Origin: an uncultured Planctomycetaceae bacterium
GTDB taxonomy: Bacteria; Planctomycetota; Planctomycetia; Pirellulales; JACPPG01
DNA: 8,509 nucleotides
Reading direction: 5' to 3'
Assembly (NCBI GenBank): GCA_945957305.1
Contig: CAMFLN010000092.1
Coordinates: forward strand, 1 to 8,509
Numbering within the stretch: the first letter of the stretch is position 1; the number at the start of each line of letters is the position of its first letter. Positions 7,129 through 8,509 of the stretch are shown here, in pieces. The notes under the pieces were generated by a model. That model did no database searches. It worked only from the letters and a program-made list of their open reading frames with translations, and had not been told where the DNA came from. The position numbers and the translations under genes are program-made.

Positions 7129-8238
7129 ATGACGATCAAACCGTTGGATTTGAGCCGGTTGAAGGTATTTCCGCTGAGCGAACGGAAACACCTGACGCGA
7201 GCCGACGACATTCTCATCGATCCTGACAAGACGCCGAAGCCGGCGACCGCCGAAAACGCCGCGCACATCGAGCGCTGCGCGGCCGAGATTCGTAACGCGC
7301 AGCAACGTGGCGCCGCGATCATGTTGATCTACGGCGCCCACCTGCTGCGCAATGGTGCTGCTCAAATTCTCTCGCGGATGATGGAACGCGGCTGGCTGAC
7401 GCACCTGGCCACCAACGGCGCCGGCACGATTCACGATTGGGAATATTCCTGGTTCGGCGCCTCGACTGAAAGCGTCGAGATGAACGTTGCCGCGGGCACG
7501 TTCGGCACGTGGAATGAAACGGCCACCAACATCCATCGCGCGATCATGGCCGGCGCGCTCGATGGCCTGGGCTACGGCCGCGCGCTCGGCCGGCTGATTC
7601 ATGAAGATGGCGTGACACTTCCCACCGTGGAACAATTGACCGACTTGATTACGCGCGAGCCAGCGCATCCGTTGACCTCGGCACGCGCCGACTTGTTACG
7701 CGCGATGCGCGAACAGAACTGGCCTGCCGGCCGCACCAAGGTCGAACATCGCTGGAAGCACGCGTCGATCCTGGGCGAAGCCTATCGCCATGGCGTGCCG
7801 CTGACGGTTCACCCGGGCATCGGTTACGATATCATCTCGAACCATCCGGTCTTCAGCGGGTCGGCCATCGGCCGCGCCGCGGAGTGGGATTTCAAACTCT
7901 TCGGCGGTTCGGTTTCGCAACTCGAGGGGGGCGTGGTCCTCTCGGTCGGATCGGCCATCATGGGACCGCAGGTTTTCGAGAAGAGCGTCAGTTGCGTCAA
8001 CAACCTACGTTTGCAAGCCGGCGGTAAAGTCCTTAAGGACTTCGGCATCTACGTCGTCGACCTGCAAGACGGCGGCGGCTGGGACTGGACCCAGGGAGAG
8101 CCCCCCAAGACCAACGCCGCGTACTACCTGCGCTTCTGCAAGAGCTATTCGCGGATGGGTGGGCAGATGCATTACCTGCAATGCGACAACGCCGCCTTCA
8201 TCCACAACCTGTACGCGGCGCTGGCCGCCAGGCAGTGA
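7129..8238 (+). CDS. Deoxyhypusine synthase-like (DHS-like) NAD-binding protein of unknown role
   Basis: The 369-residue protein has no signal peptide or membrane segment, so it is cytoplasmic. Motifs in order: an alpha/beta unit AIMLIYGAHLLRNGAAQIL (63-81), then LATNGAGTIHDWE (93-105), GASTESVEMN (110-119), GTFGTWNET (123-131), TVHPGIGYDIISNHP (226-240), GGSVSQLEGGVVLSVGSAIMG (around 259-279), SCVNNLR (288-294), and a glycine-rich GGGWDW (315-320) near the C-terminus. I recall this pattern in bacterial proteins grouped with deoxyhypusine synthase (COG1899-like), which use NAD to transfer an aminobutyl group from spermidine. I cannot point to an equivalent of the catalytic lysine of true DHS, and no translation-factor gene is nearby, so hypusine formation should not be assumed. 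It may be a related polyamine or amine enzyme. ATG 7129 has AGAAG 8 bases upstream; a GTG at 7096 lies inside the palindromic repeat and was rejected. Confidence 0.85.
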   Translation: MTIKPLDLSRLKVFPLSERKHLTRADDILIDPDKTPKPATAENAAHIERCAAEIRNAQQRGAAIMLIYGAHLLRNGAAQILSRMMERGWLTHLATNGAGTIHDWEYSWFGASTESVEMNVAAGTFGTWNETATNIHRAIMAGALDGLGYGRALGRLIHEDGVTLPTVEQLTDLITREPAHPLTSARADLLRAMREQNWPAGRTKVEHRWKHASILGEAYRHGVPLTVHPGIGYDIISNHPVFSGSAIGRAAEWDFKLFGGSVSQLEGGVVLSVGSAIMGPQVFEKSVSCVNNLRLQAGGKVLKDFGIYVVDLQDGGGWDWTQGEPPKTNAAYYLRFCKSYSRMGGQMHYLQCDNAAFIHNLYAALAARQ

Positions 8239-8394
8239 TGGCGGATCACCATGCGGCACTCAATGTTGTTTGCACGTTGACCGATTTCATGCTACCTGCT
8301 TGGGGGGAGTCGATTGGGATGCAACTTATTCCGAGGGTGGGGGCAAAACATGGCAGCTAGCAAGAGCGGGGCAATCGGACCACATGTCGGGGAT

Positions 8395-8470
8395 GCCTGA
8401 TTCTACCGCGAGGTATAAATCTGCTCGTCCGCCTACGTGCCGGCCAAGCTCCGTGCCGGTAGATTCAGGC
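8395..8470. repeat. Imperfect 14-bp inverted repeat enclosing a 48-base segment
   Basis: GCCTGATTCTACCG (8395-8408) pairs with CGGTAGATTCAGGC (8457-8470), with one mismatch. The enclosed segment carries a 7-base direct repeat, GTGCCGG (8438-8444 and 8453-8459). It could be the closing stem of a structured RNA, or the ends of a small degenerate mobile element. Confidence 0.45.
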
Positions 8471-8483
8471 GTGAGTCTGGGGT

Positions 8484-8499
8484 CTGCGTTGAAACGCAG
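8484..8499. other. Perfect 6-bp hairpin with TGAA loop
   Basis: CTGCGT (8484-8489) pairs with ACGCAG (8494-8499) around a four-base loop. It is 13 bases after the larger inverted repeat, so the two might belong to one folded transcript that continues beyond the window. Confidence 0.35.
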
Positions 8500-8509
8500 G
8501 GAAATCGTT

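Larger units (their letters stand above)
8239..8509. other. Intergenic region, no gene seen
   Basis: No convincing coding region starts here on either strand. The first half holds several G runs (8302-8307, 8316-8318, 8335-8337, 8339-8343). The second half holds two inverted repeats, listed separately. No canonical terminator for the preceding gene was found; the only structure at its stop is a 5-bp stem (8235-8239 with 8245-8249). Confidence 0.6.

Noticed and set aside
8302..8343. Possible G-quadruplex from four G runs
   Set aside because: The spacers are about 8, 16 and 1 bases, so one loop is too long for a canonical quadruplex.

Overview
The window reads as chromosomal DNA of a planctomycete, most likely of the Pirellulales type. 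The evidence is the GC-rich composition (judged by eye), weak or absent Shine-Dalgarno sites, and above all a DUF1549/DUF1553 (PSD1) protein gene followed directly by a DUF1501 gene. That tandem is heavily amplified in Planctomycetota and also common in Verrucomicrobia. No host-marker RNA gene is present, so the lineage is inferred from protein families only.

Layout. (1) 1-3644, plus strand: the 3' two-thirds of a large PSD1/DUF1553 protein gene, cut by the window edge, then a Tat-exported DUF1501 protein. The pair is probably co-transcribed. (2) 3645-3713: a short convergent gap with an imperfect hairpin. (3) 3714-5635, minus strand: a two-gene unit. A small histidine-rich protein with about six membrane segments is read first, and a 12-TM MFS transporter of the OFA/monocarboxylate-like type overlaps its stop by ATGA. 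(4) 5636-5903: a divergent 268-bp regulatory gap with a 20-bp operator-like palindrome and two GC hairpins. (5) 5904-7001, plus strand: a Tat-exported NHL/6-bladed beta-propeller protein resembling peptidyl-alpha-hydroxyglycine alpha-amidating lyase. (6) 7002-7128: a gap dominated by two inverted copies of a palindromic element (REP/BIME-like). (7) 7129-8238, plus strand: a cytoplasmic protein resembling deoxyhypusine synthase-like NAD-binding proteins. (8) 8239-8509: no gene seen, but two inverted repeats.

How they fit together. The DUF1553/DUF1501 pair is expected to act outside the cytoplasm, and its biochemical role is not established. The minus-strand pair looks like an uptake or efflux unit: an MFS carrier with a translationally coupled membrane partner of unknown function. 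The propeller protein is divergent from it and could share regulation. The last gene is separated from the propeller gene by the palindrome pair, so it is not clearly in the same operon. No defence system, CRISPR array, prophage or intact insertion sequence was seen. The most unusual features are the paired palindromes at 7031-7102, the coupled histidine-rich membrane protein, and the deoxyhypusine synthase-like protein.
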